Positions 35,810 through 45,208 are shown, counted from the first letter of the stretch. The stretch: 64,000 nt of DNA from Streptomyces sp. NBC_01460 (GCF_036227405.1 NZ_CP109473.1:2790001-2854000), one strand, 5' to 3'. A program made the numbers and translations. Notes: generated from the sequence alone by a model not told the origin.

Positions 35810-36796
35810 CTACAGTGCCGCCCGGTCCTTGAGCGGCTCCCACCAGGCGCGGTTGTCGCGGTACCACTGCACGGTCTCGGCGAGGCCCGTGGCGAAGTCC
35901 TTCCGGGGCTCGTAGCCGAGCTCCTCGCGGATCTTCGTGCAGTCGACGGAGTAGCGGCGGTCGTGACCCTTGCGGTCCTCGACGTAGGTGACGCTGGTCT
36001 CCCAGTCGGCGCCGCAGGCGTCCAGGAGCAGCCCGGTCAGCTCCTTGTTGGAGAGCTCCGTGCCACCGCCGATGTTGTAGACCTCGCCCGCACGGCCCTT
36101 GGTGCGGACGAGCTCGATGCCCTGCACGTGGTCGTCGATGTGCAGCCAGTCGCGCACGTTGGCGCCGTCGCCGTAGAGCGGCACCGTCCCGCCGTCCAGG
36201 AGGTTCGTGACGAAGAGCGGGATGACCTTCTCGGGGAAGTGGTGGTGCCCGTAGTTGTTGGAGCAGCGGGTCACCCGCACGTCGAGGCCGTGCGTGCGGT
36301 GGTACGACAGGGCGATGAGGTCGCTGGACGCCTTGGCCGAGGAGTACGGCGAGTTGGGCTCCAGCGGGTGCGTCTCGGGCCAGGATCCCTCGTCGATCGA
36401 CCCGTAGACCTCGTCCGTCGAGATGTGCACGAAGGTCTTGACGCCGGCCAGGTGCGCGGCGTGGATCAGGGTGTGCGTACCGACGACGTTCGTGCGGACG
36501 AACTCGGCGCCCCCGTCGATGGAACGGTCCACATGCGACTCGGCGGCGAAGTGCACCACCTGGTCGTGCTCGGCCATCAGCTTGCCGACCAGCTCGGCGT
36601 CACAGATGTCACCCTGCACGAAGGCGAAGCCCGGATGGTCACGGACCTCGTCGAGATTGGCCGGGTTGCCCGCGTACGTGAGCTTGTCGAGGACCGTGAC
36701 GGCGACGTCACCCGGCCCCTGGGGGCCCAGCACGGTACGGACGTAGTGGGAGCCGATGAATCCGGCCCCGCCGGTCACCAGGATGTTGGTCGTCAT
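35810..36796 (-). CDS. rmlB: dTDP-glucose 4,6-dehydratase
   Basis: Encodes 328 residues from ATG 36796 (MTTNILVTGGAGFIGSHYVR). It converts dTDP-glucose to dTDP-4-keto-6-deoxyglucose. Features: the NAD loop TGGAGFIGS, FAAESHVDRSIDGGAEFVRT, HISTDEVYGSIDEGSWPETH (catalytic Thr-Asp-Glu), SPYSSAKASSDLIALSYHRT (YxxxK) and the substrate-binding RCSNNYGHHHFPEKVIP. It overlaps rmlA by ATGA, so the two are translationally coupled. Length matches StrE-type actinobacterial enzymes. Confidence 0.97.
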   Translation of the reverse strand: MTTNILVTGGAGFIGSHYVRTVLGPQGPGDVAVTVLDKLTYAGNPANLDEVRDHPGFAFVQGDICDAELVGKLMAEHDQVVHFAAESHVDRSIDGGAEFVRTNVVGTHTLIHAAHLAGVKTFVHISTDEVYGSIDEGSWPETHPLEPNSPYSSAKASSDLIALSYHRTHGLDVRVTRCSNNYGHHHFPEKVIPLFVTNLLDGGTVPLYGDGANVRDWLHIDDHVQGIELVRTKGRAGEVYNIGGGTELSNKELTGLLLDACGADWETSVTYVEDRKGHDRRYSVDCTKIREELGYEPRKDFATGLAETVQWYRDNRAWWEPLKDRAAL

Positions 36797-37860
36797 GAAG
36801 AGATCTGCACCTTGCTGTGGTCACCGAGCACGAGCCGGTGGGCGGAGGGGTTGCGGGGCGCGGGGGTCACTTCGACGTCCCGGCCGATGAGCGACGCCTC
36901 GACGCGGCGCACGCCGGAGATGGAGGCGCCGCGCAGGACGATGGAGTACTCGATCTCGCTGTCCTCGATCCGGCATCCCTCCGAGACCGAGGTGAACGGA
37001 CCGACGTAGGAGTCGCTGATGACCGCGTCGGCTCCGATGATCACCGGGCCGACGATGCGGCTGCTGGTGACGCGGGCCCCCGCCTCGATCCGCACCCGTC
37101 CGATGATCTCGCTGCTCCCGTCGACCGTTCCCTCCGTGGAGGGCTTCAGGGTCTCCAGGACGGAGCGGTTGACCTCCAGCATGTCGGTGACGTTGCCGGT
37201 GTCCTTCCAGTACCCGGAGATGGTCGTGGAGCGGACGTCGCGCTGCTGGTCGATCAGCCACTGGATGGCGTGGGTGATCTCCAGCTCGCCGCGCCAGGAC
37301 GGCCCGATCGCACGCACGGCCTCGTGGACGGCCGGCGTGAAGAGGTAGACGCCGACGAGTGCCAGATCGCTCTTCGGTTCCTTCGGCTTCTCCTCGAGCG
37401 AGGACACCCGTCCGTCGGCGTCGAGCTCGGCGACGCCGAAGGCCGTCGGGTTCGGGACCTTCGTCAGCAGGATCTGGGCGTCGGGCCGGTCCGAGCGGAA
37501 CTCCTCGACCAGTCCGGCGATACCGCCGACGATGAAGTTGTCACCGAGGTACATCACGAAGTCGTCGTCACCCAGGAAGTCGCGCGCGATGAGCACGGCG
37601 TGGGCGAGGCCACGGGGTTCGTCCTGCGGGATGTACGTGACGTCGATGCCGAGGGCGGAGCCGTCGCCGACCGCTTCCCGGATCTCCGGTGCCGTGTCGC
37701 CGACGATGATGCCGACGTCCGTGATCCCGGCCTCCGCGATGGCTTCCAGCCCGTAGAAGAGCACCGGCTTGTTCGCCACCGGGACCAGTTGCTTGGCCGA
37801 CGTGTGCGTGATGGGGCGCAGACGGGTGCCCGCCCCACCGGAGAGTACGAGAGCCTTCAC
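36793..37860 (-). CDS. rmlA: Glucose-1-phosphate thymidylyltransferase, long (StrD-type)
   Basis: Encodes 355 residues from GTG 37860 (MKALVLSGGAGTRLRPITHT), with AGGA five bases upstream. It makes dTDP-glucose from glucose-1-phosphate and dTTP. The nucleotidyltransferase motif GGAGTRLRP is at residues 8-16; MYLGDNFIVGGI (~100) and EEKPKEPKSDLALVGVYLF (~160) follow; residues ~245-355 form a left-handed beta-helix tail (IIGRVRIEAGARVTSSRIVG). The tail distinguishes the long form of actinobacterial antibiotic and wall-sugar pathways from the ~290-residue E. coli RmlA. First gene of the rmlAB pair. Confidence 0.96.
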   Translation of the reverse strand: MKALVLSGGAGTRLRPITHTSAKQLVPVANKPVLFYGLEAIAEAGITDVGIIVGDTAPEIREAVGDGSALGIDVTYIPQDEPRGLAHAVLIARDFLGDDDFVMYLGDNFIVGGIAGLVEEFRSDRPDAQILLTKVPNPTAFGVAELDADGRVSSLEEKPKEPKSDLALVGVYLFTPAVHEAVRAIGPSWRGELEITHAIQWLIDQQRDVRSTTISGYWKDTGNVTDMLEVNRSVLETLKPSTEGTVDGSSEIIGRVRIEAGARVTSSRIVGPVIIGADAVISDSYVGPFTSVSEGCRIEDSEIEYSIVLRGASISGVRRVEASLIGRDVEVTPAPRNPSAHRLVLGDHSKVQISS

Positions 37861-38021
37861 GTTGTTCCTGTCCCGATGATGATATGTAGGTCCTGTAAAA
37901 GACCTTGAATATTGTGCGAGTTTATCTCTGCGTTGCCCGCAGTTCGTCCACCAGGCCACGCCGGAGGGCGTGAACGACCCTCCCGGTGCGGCGTGTGGGC
38001 TACGGACGGCCGGTCCCGGCC

Positions 38022-39275
38022 TCAGCCGACGCTCAGGCGCGCTCGCCAGCCACGGATCTCCCTGCGCAGCCGTCGTACGGCGCGCCGCACGGTGGACGGC
38101 TGCTCCGGTGCGGGCGACGGCGTGCGCTTCGGCCTCTTGACCCGGTCGCCGCCGTGCCAGTCGGGCACGGTGACCTGGTAGTCGGAGTCCCGGAGCCCGG
38201 CACTCGCGTCCCGGAAGTGGGGATACGCGAGGAAGAGCTTGTCGCCCTTCTCCGAACGGACCAGCTCCGGGACCTCCTTGGACCGGAGGAACGTCAGGAC
38301 GTCGGACAGCAGGTCGAGGCGGCCGTGCGCGACGCAGGCGAGCCGCAGCCGCTCGGCCACCTTGATCCGGCGGGCCACACCGTCCGTCCAGTACGTCCGC
38401 ATCAGCGGGGCGGCGAGTTCCATCTTGTGGCGCTGCTCGTCCGCCGGCTGCTTCAGGAGACCGGGGCCGAACTGCTGGAGCATCCCGACCGTGAAGGGCC
38501 TGACCATGAGGTGGTCGCGCTTCGGCCCGGCCGGTTCCAGCCTGTGGATGAGCGCCATCATGGCTTCCGCCGAGTCGAAGCGCAGAGTGTAACTGCCCCG
38601 CTTGGTGGCGTGCTTGCCGTCGTCGCGGCCGACGAGGTGATAACAGGTGTAGTCGGCGATGACGGAGACGCCCGCGCCGCGCAGGTAGGCCTCCATCGTG
38701 AAGAGGGCGTCCTCACCGGTCCTGAGCCCCTCGTCGAAACGCAGGCCGATACGTTCCAGCAGTTCACGCCGGAAGAGCTTCTGTGCGCTGAGCGTGTAAA
38801 TGACCTTCGACCGGTGGACGTCGACGCGCTCCTCGGTCCGCGCCCACATCGACTTGGGCGCTCCCCTGTTGACGCCCACCACCTTGCCGAGCACCACATC
38901 GGTGCCGGCCCGGTCCCCCATCGCGACCATCCGCTCCAGGGCTTCCTCGCCGAAGTAGTCGTCCGCGTCGAGGAAGAAGACGTACCGGCCGCGGGCGAGG
39001 CCGAGGCCGACGTTGCGGGGGCCGCTGGGACCTCCGGAGTTCTCCTGGCGGACGACGCGCGTCTCGATGGCGGTCCGGGCGGCGAACTCCTCCAGGTACT
39101 CCCCCGTACCGTCGGTCGATCCGTCGTCGACGGCCACGATCTCCATGCGGCCGGCCGGAAGCGTCTGCGCCTCCACGGATTCCAGGCAGCGGATCAGGTA
39201 CGGCATCGCCTCGTAGGCGCCGATGATCACGGTCACATCTGGTGCGGTGGTGGTGCCCATCTCTCCCCGGTTCAT
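38022..39275 (-). CDS. GT2 glycosyltransferase, island 1
   Basis: Encodes 417 residues from ATG 39275, or 412 from ATG 39260 (MGTTTAPDVTVIIGAYEAMP). The first start follows TACGTT by five bases and could be leaderless; the second has GGGGAG only two bases away. The GT-A domain shows IEIV-like strands around MEIVAVDDGSTDGTGEYLEE and YVFFLDADDYFGEEALERMV (DxD). LRTGEDALFTMEAYLRGAGV and a helical C-terminal half follow; the C-terminus is basic (RRAVRRLRREIRGWRARLSV). It resembles the other GT2s of the islands. Donor and acceptor unknown. Confidence 0.87.
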   Translation of the reverse strand: MNRGEMGTTTAPDVTVIIGAYEAMPYLIRCLESVEAQTLPAGRMEIVAVDDGSTDGTGEYLEEFAARTAIETRVVRQENSGGPSGPRNVGLGLARGRYVFFLDADDYFGEEALERMVAMGDRAGTDVVLGKVVGVNRGAPKSMWARTEERVDVHRSKVIYTLSAQKLFRRELLERIGLRFDEGLRTGEDALFTMEAYLRGAGVSVIADYTCYHLVGRDDGKHATKRGSYTLRFDSAEAMMALIHRLEPAGPKRDHLMVRPFTVGMLQQFGPGLLKQPADEQRHKMELAAPLMRTYWTDGVARRIKVAERLRLACVAHGRLDLLSDVLTFLRSKEVPELVRSEKGDKLFLAYPHFRDASAGLRDSDYQVTVPDWHGGDRVKRPKRTPSPAPEQPSTVRRAVRRLRREIRGWRARLSVG

Positions 39276-39347
39276 ACAAAAACGTACTCATCAGGAGAAA
39301 CGATGGAACGACGGCACACGCCCCGTTCCCGGCACGGACACGCCGAA

Positions 39348-39390
39348 CGGCCCGTACGTTCCCCTCCCTGAGGAGGAGACGGACGGGCCG
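39348..39390 (-). terminator. Hairpin after the TagF-like gene
   Basis: CGGCCCGT (39348-39355) pairs with ACGGGCCG (39383-39390), enclosing a second weaker stem. It lies between the TagF-like stop and the GT2 start. Confidence 0.5.
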
Positions 39391-39516
39391 CTGCATGGGT
39401 TGCGTCGAGAATCGGACGAATTTCGAACAACTGGGTGACGGCTGGATCACACCTGCTCGTCACCTACGCGTCCGGCCGCCTTCGTCACGTTCCGCCACCG
39501 GCCGGGCGCCCCGCGG

Positions 39517-41712
39517 TCAGCGGATGGCCGAGGGGCCCGCGCCGATTCCCGCGTCCTCGTCGGGCACGGTCGGCACGTCCGGGTCGACCGCCGCGTCGGC
39601 CTCGGCGATGATCTCGGCCGTGCCGTCGCCCGCGCCGCTGCTCTCGGCCTCGGCGTCGGGCAGGGGCGCGGGGGGCTGCTGTCCGCCCACGCGCTGTGCG
39701 ACGCCCGCGTTGCGCACCTCGGCCTTGGCCGTGAGGGCCTGGACCGCGGCGTTGAACTGCTCCATGGAGGTCGGCTCGTCCGGGCCCAGCAGATAGGTCT
39801 TCAGCTCGTGACGTGCCTCGGCCAGCGGGTCCGCAGCCGGATCGGCGACTGCGGACAGCAGGTCGTCGATCTCCGCGGCGTCGTTGGAGAGGATGACGGC
39901 CGCCCGCACCGCGGTGTTCTGGCGCTTGAACTCCTCCGCGCCGAGCGCGGCCGAGTCGGTGACCGCGTAGGGCTTCCCGCTCGCGATGAAGTCGGACACG
40001 ACGCTGGAGATGTCCGAGACCATGGCGTCGGACTGGTTGAAGCAGTCGTACAGCTTCGGCTGGGCGCCGGTCACCGTCATGTGCTCCCACCAGCCGAAGG
40101 AGCGCCAGTAGGCGTCGTTCCACTCGGCCCGCAGGGTGGAGATCTCGGCCTGGCGGGACGGGTCGGCGAGCGAGACCCGCGATTCCACCGACTCGTCGCC
40201 ACCGGCGCGGGCCGGCTTCGCCAGCTCCGCCAGACGGGCCTCGATGCGGACCAGCTCCGCCTTGGCCGCGGCGTGCCCGGCGGCGGCGCCGGAGGCCTCC
40301 TTCACCCACCGGGGTTCGGCGGCACGTGCCTGCGCGGCAGTGGTGATCAGGTTCTTGATCCTCGCGTTGACGGCCTTGGCCTTGGCGCTGCGGATACCGG
40401 TGAAGGGGTGCGGCTTGTAGATGACCCGGACGGGGCTGTCCGCCTTGAGCAGCCGGCGGATGATGTTCTCGCCGGCCAGGAGCAGCGACGTGTTGCCGGG
40501 GTTGTCGTCCCAGCCCTCCCAGGTGGGGGCGTACAGCACGGTCGGGACGGGGTTCTTCGTGGTGCCGGTCGAGCTCTCGATCGGTGCCAGCTGCGGCCGC
40601 CCGACCTCGACGATGTCCTCGTCGCGGATACCGACGTCGGCGAGGGCGTAGCGGTCACGGCCCGCACGGCCGGCCGTCCACACCTCGTCGTACACCTTGG
40701 AGTACGGGTTGACGCTGGCCAGCTTGTCGCTGTCACCGTGGCCGATGAAGACGTGCTTCATGGTCGGGACGCGCAGCATGTGGATGTTCTTGCCGACGTT
40801 GGCCGGATACAGACACACACGGACGGTGGAGAGGTCCATGTTCATCAGGTGGGTGCCGGCCGGCACGCAGACCACGGGGACGGACGTGTCCGCCAGCTGC
40901 GACACCAGGTTGCGCTCACGCATGACGATCAGCGGGCGTCCCTCGACGGCCGCCATGGTGTCCAGCCACATGTTGCCCTGGTAGGCGGACTCGCTGGAGC
41001 CGGAGAAGTAGAGCACGACGGTCGGCTGGTACTCGCCCAGCCAGGTGTCCAGGGCCTTCAGCACGGCGGGGGCCGAGGGCGCCTGCCGGTTCTTGCGCAG
41101 GTACGGGACGAGCAGCGCGTTGTAGCCGAGGGCCAGCAGCAGCGTCAGGGCGGCACCGGCGTAGCCGATGACGTCCTCGCCCGTGCCCGCCGCGAGCAGG
41201 ACGCCCACCACCGCGGGAAGGTCCAGGTGGAGCATCTTCTCGCTGGCCCGGTGCAGCAGCGCCCGCGGCGGGCCGTCCGGGATGCGGACGGCGTGCAGGT
41301 CCACGTTCCGGGTGACGATCGGCAGGGTGCGGCGCAGGCGGATCAGCGTCGTCAGCGCGCCGTGCGGAGCCTGCAGGCCGTAGAAGAGGAGGAAGCACGC
41401 GACAGCGGCGAAGAAGAGGGGTTCCTGCGAGAGGTCCAGCCGGGCCAGGAGCAGGATGATCATCAGCTGACGGAGCAGGAAGCGGATGGACAGTCCCGCC
41501 CGCACCTTCCCGAGCCTGTTGACCAGATAGCTGCCGCGCTGGTGCAGGTACCAGTCCGCGATGTACGTGACAGCCGTGGCCGCCGCGAAGAACCAGATAT
41601 CGGGGAGAAGAGCGGCGATCATGACGCAGGGATAACCCAGCATCATCAGTATCGCTGCCGCCAGTTCTGACCGACTGCCCACACGGGCCAGGCGGATGGC
41701 TGTCGAAATCAC
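39517..41712 (-). CDS. TagF-like glycerophosphotransferase with N-terminal membrane domain
   Basis: Encodes 731 residues from GTG 41712, chosen because GCAGG/GGAG lie upstream; the longest frame starts at 41802 inside a hairpin. Residues ~1-240 form about six hydrophobic segments (LAAAILMMLGYPCVMIAALL, WFFAAATAVTYIADWYLH, VIGYAGAALTLLLALGYNAL). The rest is a CDP-glycerol/ribitol phosphotransferase fold: HVFIGHGDSDKLASV, TVLYAPTWEGWDD, RVIYKPHPFTGIRSAKAK and DAMVSDISSVVSDFIASGKP, matching TagF HGxxxK, YAPT and SDxSS motifs. An acidic tail ends it. TagF is usually peripheral, so the membrane fusion is notable. It probably polymerises a polyol-phosphate chain. Confidence 0.85.
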   Translation of the reverse strand: MISTAIRLARVGSRSELAAAILMMLGYPCVMIAALLPDIWFFAAATAVTYIADWYLHQRGSYLVNRLGKVRAGLSIRFLLRQLMIILLLARLDLSQEPLFFAAVACFLLFYGLQAPHGALTTLIRLRRTLPIVTRNVDLHAVRIPDGPPRALLHRASEKMLHLDLPAVVGVLLAAGTGEDVIGYAGAALTLLLALGYNALLVPYLRKNRQAPSAPAVLKALDTWLGEYQPTVVLYFSGSSESAYQGNMWLDTMAAVEGRPLIVMRERNLVSQLADTSVPVVCVPAGTHLMNMDLSTVRVCLYPANVGKNIHMLRVPTMKHVFIGHGDSDKLASVNPYSKVYDEVWTAGRAGRDRYALADVGIRDEDIVEVGRPQLAPIESSTGTTKNPVPTVLYAPTWEGWDDNPGNTSLLLAGENIIRRLLKADSPVRVIYKPHPFTGIRSAKAKAVNARIKNLITTAAQARAAEPRWVKEASGAAAGHAAAKAELVRIEARLAELAKPARAGGDESVESRVSLADPSRQAEISTLRAEWNDAYWRSFGWWEHMTVTGAQPKLYDCFNQSDAMVSDISSVVSDFIASGKPYAVTDSAALGAEEFKRQNTAVRAAVILSNDAAEIDDLLSAVADPAADPLAEARHELKTYLLGPDEPTSMEQFNAAVQALTAKAEVRNAGVAQRVGGQQPPAPLPDAEAESSGAGDGTAEIIAEADAAVDPDVPTVPDEDAGIGAGPSAIR

Positions 41713-41784
41713 GAAGAACCTGCTCCAGGGGGGTGCCGGTAATTTCACGTATTGGTGGAAATGTGAAGGCGCGGCTTCACGCAC

Positions 41785-41827
41785 ACGGGCCTCTGGAATC
41801 ACCTTTCAGTGATTACAGAGGCCCGTA
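41785..41827. terminator. Terminator after the IspD-SDR gene
   Basis: ACGGGCCTCTG-GAATCAC and its complement pair around loop CTTTCA (41785-41827), an almost perfect 18-bp stem. It lies just past the IspD-SDR stop and overlaps the annotated longest N-terminus of the TagF-like frame, which argues against the 41802 start. Confidence 0.7.
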
Positions 41828-41849
41828 AAAGCTCAATTGTCAAGAATTA

Positions 41850-43349
41850 TTACACATCTTCTTGACGGTCCAGCACCGAGGCCAGGGCCTGCTCGAATCC
41901 CGAGGCCTCGGTGACGTCACGCGTCGGGTCCTGCTGCCGTACGTCGATGACGTGACCCGTCATCGCGGAGAGGAGGACGTCGAGCGAGGTGCGCGCCACG
42001 GCTTCGGAGGAGAGCAGCGAGCCCTCGGGCTCCTGGCCGAACGCCTTGGTCCGCATCGGGGTCGCGGTGCGCTCCGGGTTCACGCAGTTGACCCTGACAC
42101 CCTCGCCCGCCCACTCGTCGGCCAGCGCCTGGGTGAGGTTCACCATGGCGGCCTTGGTGGAGGAGTAGAGGCTGTACTCGGCACGGCCCCGCGTGTAGCT
42201 GCTGGAGGTGTACAGGAGCAACTGCCCCCGGGTCTCCGCCAGGTACTTGTACGAGGCGCGCGCGATCTGCACCGGCGCCAGGTAGTTGACGTTCAGCGCT
42301 TCCTGGATCGTCGTGTTGTCCGTCTCGGCCAGCTTGCCGATGCGCAGCACGCCCGCGGTGTTGATGACGTAGTCGATGCGGCCGGTCTCGGCGTAGGCCT
42401 TCGACAGCGCGTCGTCGATGTGCTCCGGGTTCTCCACGTGCGTACCGGTGGTGGAGCGTCCGAGCGCGTACACCGTGGCGCCGTACTGCTCGGCCAGCGT
42501 GCCGATGTCGGCACCGATGCCGTACGAACCACCGAAGACCACCAGGGTCTTGCCGGAGAGCAGCTCGCGGTAGGCGGCCTCGTCGGCCTGGCGGGGGGCG
42601 GCGGTGGAGGCCAGCTGGAAGAGCTTGTCGGTGATGAAGACGTCGACCGGCTGGGTCACCTTCATGTTGTACTCGTCGCCCGCGACCACGTAGATCGGCA
42701 CGTCGGGGAGGTAGCGCAGGACGACCGAGCAGTCGTCGGTGGCCTGGAAGTTCGGGTCGCCGGCCGCGACCTCGTACGCCCTGCGGATCGTGGACAGCTT
42801 GAACGCCTGCGGGGTCTGGCCGCGGCGCAGCCGGGACCGGTCCGGGACGTCGGTGATGAACTCGCCGTCCTCGCCGTGGGTGCGGGTCACGATGATCGTG
42901 TCGGCGGAGGGAATGGCGACGTCGACCGCCTGGTAGCGGCCGAGCGCGTCGACGCAGTCCTTGATGACACGCTGCGAGAGGAGCGGGCGGACCGCGTCGT
43001 GGAAGAGGACGTTGCGGTCCTCACCCTCGGCGAGTCCCTCCCCGAGGGCGGCGATGGCGCGCTCGGTGGTCTCGTTCCGGGTGCTGCCACCCTCGATGAC
43101 CTTGATGACCTTGGTCAGGCCGGCCTTGGCGACGATCTTCTCGACGTCGGGCACGAAACCCGGCGCCATCAGCACGATGACGTCGTCGATGTCCTCGGCG
43201 TTCTGGAAGATGGTCAGCGTGTGCTCGATGACGGCCTTACCGGCGATCTTCAGCAGCTGCTTGGGGATCGACAGGCCCACACGTTGGCCGGTCCCACCGG
43301 CGAGCACGACCGCTGTGGTCCGGGGCTTGGCTTCATGCGGCACAGACAC
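41850..43349 (-). CDS. Bifunctional cytidylyltransferase / short-chain dehydrogenase (Bcs1/TarI-TarJ-like)
   Basis: Encodes 499 residues from GTG 43349. Residues 1-~250 are an IspD/TarI-like cytidylyltransferase (TTAVVLAGGTGQRVGLSIPK, VLFHDAVRPLLSQRVIKDCV, DRSRLRRGQTPQAFKLSTIR, ATDDCSVVLRYL). Residues ~255-499 are an SDR reductase (LVVFGGSYGIGADIGTLAEQ, INTAGVLRIGKLAE, YTSSSYTRGRAEYSLYSSTK with YxxxK). The same fusion in Haemophilus Bcs1 reduces ribulose-5-phosphate and makes CDP-ribitol. A separate MEP-pathway IspD is expected elsewhere. Next to a TagF-like polymerase, CDP-ribitol supply is likely; CDP-other-polyol cannot be excluded. Confidence 0.9.
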   Translation of the reverse strand: MSVPHEAKPRTTAVVLAGGTGQRVGLSIPKQLLKIAGKAVIEHTLTIFQNAEDIDDVIVLMAPGFVPDVEKIVAKAGLTKVIKVIEGGSTRNETTERAIAALGEGLAEGEDRNVLFHDAVRPLLSQRVIKDCVDALGRYQAVDVAIPSADTIIVTRTHGEDGEFITDVPDRSRLRRGQTPQAFKLSTIRRAYEVAAGDPNFQATDDCSVVLRYLPDVPIYVVAGDEYNMKVTQPVDVFITDKLFQLASTAAPRQADEAAYRELLSGKTLVVFGGSYGIGADIGTLAEQYGATVYALGRSTTGTHVENPEHIDDALSKAYAETGRIDYVINTAGVLRIGKLAETDNTTIQEALNVNYLAPVQIARASYKYLAETRGQLLLYTSSSYTRGRAEYSLYSSTKAAMVNLTQALADEWAGEGVRVNCVNPERTATPMRTKAFGQEPEGSLLSSEAVARTSLDVLLSAMTGHVIDVRQQDPTRDVTEASGFEQALASVLDRQEDV

Positions 43350-43590
43350 AGACGACCTACCTTGCGATGACAGGGGGGAACAGTGTGATGGTCGCACTCT
43401 CCGCGACCGTCTCGCAAGGCGGACGTTTACCGGCGCTCTCCCCTGGGAAACCCGCAGTTCACCGCCTGGCCAGGCAGATTGGCCTCCGCGCGGCCCCGGT
43501 TCACGGTGACGGACTCCACAGATGTGTGACGCAATCTGCACATGAGCGCCCTCAGCAGGCTCTCCACCTGGCAGTTCACTGTGAACCGGA

Positions 43591-43616
43591 GGGCGCCCCC
43601 GCGGTGCGGGGACGCC
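43591..43616 (-). terminator. Terminator after obg
   Basis: GGGCG-CCCCCGC pairs with GCGGGG-ACGCCC (43591-43616), 15 bp beyond the obg stop. No T-tract. It separates obg from the first island gene in that direction. Confidence 0.6.
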
Positions 43617-43630
43617 CCTGCGCGCCGGCC

Positions 43631-45067
43631 CTAGAAGGGGTCGAACTCGTCGTACTCGCGCTGCGCGTCGTCGCGCTCGGAGTCACGCTCACGGCGGCGC
43701 TGCGCGGCGGGGCGCGGAGCCTCGAGGCGGTGGTCCTCACCGCGTCGGCCCAGCATCTCGGCGCCGGCGGCCATGGTCGGCTCCCAGTCGAAGACGACCG
43801 CGTTGTCCTCGGGGCCGATCGCCACGCCGTCACCGGCCTGGGCACCGGCCTTGCGGAGCGCGTCCTCGACGCCGAGGCGGTTGAGCCGGTCCGCGAGGTA
43901 GCCGACGGCCTCGTCGTTGTTGAAGTCGGTCTGGCGGATCCAGCGCTCGGGCTTCTCGCCGCGCACGCGGTAGATGCCGTCGTCCTCGACGGTGACGCTG
44001 AACCCGGCGTCGTCGACGGCCTTGGGGCGGATGACGACCCGGGTCGACTCCTCCTTCGGCTTGCTGGCGCGCGCCTCCGCGATGATCCCGGCGAGGGCGT
44101 AGGAGAGCTCGTTGAGGCCCTTGTGCGCGATGGCCGAGACCTCGAAGACGCGGTAGCCGCGTGCCTCCAGGTCCGGGCGGATCATGTCGGCGAGGTCCTG
44201 GCCGTCCGGGATGTCGACCTTGTTGAGGGCGACGATGCGCGGGCGGTTCTCGAGGCCGCCGTACAGCCGCAGCTCCTCCTCGATCATGTCGAGGTCCGAG
44301 ACGGGGTCGCGGTCCGACTCCAGCGTCGCGGTGTCCAGGACGTGCACGAGGACCGAGCAGCGCTCGACGTGCCGCAGGAACTCGAGGCCGAGGCCCTTGC
44401 CCTGGCTGGCTCCCGGGATGAGCCCGGGGACGTCGGCGATGGTGTAGACGGTCGAGCCCGCGGTGACGACGCCCAGGTTGGGGACGAGCGTCGTGAACGG
44501 GTAGTCCGCGATCTTCGGCTTGGCCGCGGAGAGCACCGAGATCAGCGAGGACTTCCCGGCGCTCGGGTAACCGACGAGCGCGACGTCGGCGACGGTCTTG
44601 AGCTCCAGGACGATGTCCCGGCTCTCACCGGGCTCGCCGAGCAGCGCGAAGCCGGGCGCCTTGCGGCGGGCGGAGGCCAGCGCGGCGTTGCCGAGGCCGC
44701 CGCGGCCGCCCTGGCCGGCGATGAAGGTGGTGCCCTGGCCGACGAGGTCCGCGAGGACGTTGCCCGCCTTGTCGAGCACGACGGTGCCGTCCGGGACGGG
44801 CAGCACCAGGTCCTGGCCGTCCTTGCCCGAACGGTTGTCGCCCGCGCCGGGCTGGCCGTTCGTGGCCTTGCGGTGAGGGTGGTGGTGGTAGTCCAGCAGC
44901 GTGGTCACGGCCTGCTCGACGACGAGGATGACATCGCCGCCGCGCCCGCCGTTGCCACCGTCGGGGCCGCCGAGCGGCTTGAACTTCTCACGGTGCACGG
45001 AGGCCACGCCGTGGCCTCCGTTACCCGCGGCGGCATGCAGCTCGACGCGGTCCACGAAGGTGGTCAT
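43631..45067 (-). CDS. obg: Obg GTPase
   Basis: Encodes 478 residues from ATG 45067 ([20 protein letters not shown]). Obg binds the 50S subunit and, in Streptomyces, controls sporulation in response to GTP. Order: the Gly-rich Obg fold (residues 1-160, [20 protein letters not shown]), the G domain ([16 protein letters not shown]1; [11 protein letters not shown]2; [12 protein letters not shown]3; LNKVD G4) and the OCT domain (~350-430, [20 protein letters not shown]). The end is acidic. It follows rpmA by 141 bp with a hairpin between. In many actinobacteria proB is next; here the glycopolymer island intervenes. Confidence 0.97.
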   Translation of the reverse strand: MTTFVDRVELHAAAGNGGHGVASVHREKFKPLGGPDGGNGGRGGDVILVVEQAVTTLLDYHHHPHRKATNGQPGAGDNRSGKDGQDLVLPVPDGTVVLDKAGNVLADLVGQGTTFIAGQGGRGGLGNAALASARRKAPGFALLGEPGESRDIVLELKTVADVALVGYPSAGKSSLISVLSAAKPKIADYPFTTLVPNLGVVTAGSTVYTIADVPGLIPGASQGKGLGLEFLRHVERCSVLVHVLDTATLESDRDPVSDLDMIEEELRLYGGLENRPRIVALNKVDIPDGQDLADMIRPDLEARGYRVFEVSAIAHKGLNELSYALAGIIAEARASKPKEESTRVVIRPKAVDDAGFSVTVEDDGIYRVRGEKPERWIRQTDFNNDEAVGYLADRLNRLGVEDALRKAGAQAGDGVAIGPEDNAVVFDWEPTMAAGAEMLGRRGEDHRLEAPRPAAQRRRERDSERDDAQREYDEFDPF

Positions 45068-45125
45068 GGGTGGGTGCCTCCAGGTACTGCGGAAAAATAC
45101 GGGAATGTCTCTTGACGTAACGCGC

Positions 45126-45176
45126 CGAGGGCGGACCCGCTTCCCCGTTTACCGGGAAAGCTGAGATCCGCCCTCG
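45126..45176 (-). terminator. Hairpin between rpmA and obg
   Basis: CGAGGGCGGA (45126-45135) pairs with TCCGCCCTCG (45167-45176), with an inner TTCCC/GGGAA stem. It lies 33 bp after the rpmA stop and would end or weaken the rplU-rpmA transcript before obg. Confidence 0.7.
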
Positions 45177-45208
45177 GAAGGTGCTGTGTCGTTCGGCCGT
45201 TGCCTGGA

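Noticed and set aside
29248..43349. Antibiotic (glycosylated macrolide) cluster suggested by rml genes and MycE-like methyltransferase
   Set aside because: No polyketide or peptide synthase, and the other genes are wall-polymer types (TagF-like, IspD-SDR, GT2).
41850..43349. Housekeeping IspD of the MEP pathway
   Set aside because: The C-terminal SDR reductase fusion and the TagF-like neighbour favour the CDP-ribitol type; ispD is usually next to ispF, absent here.
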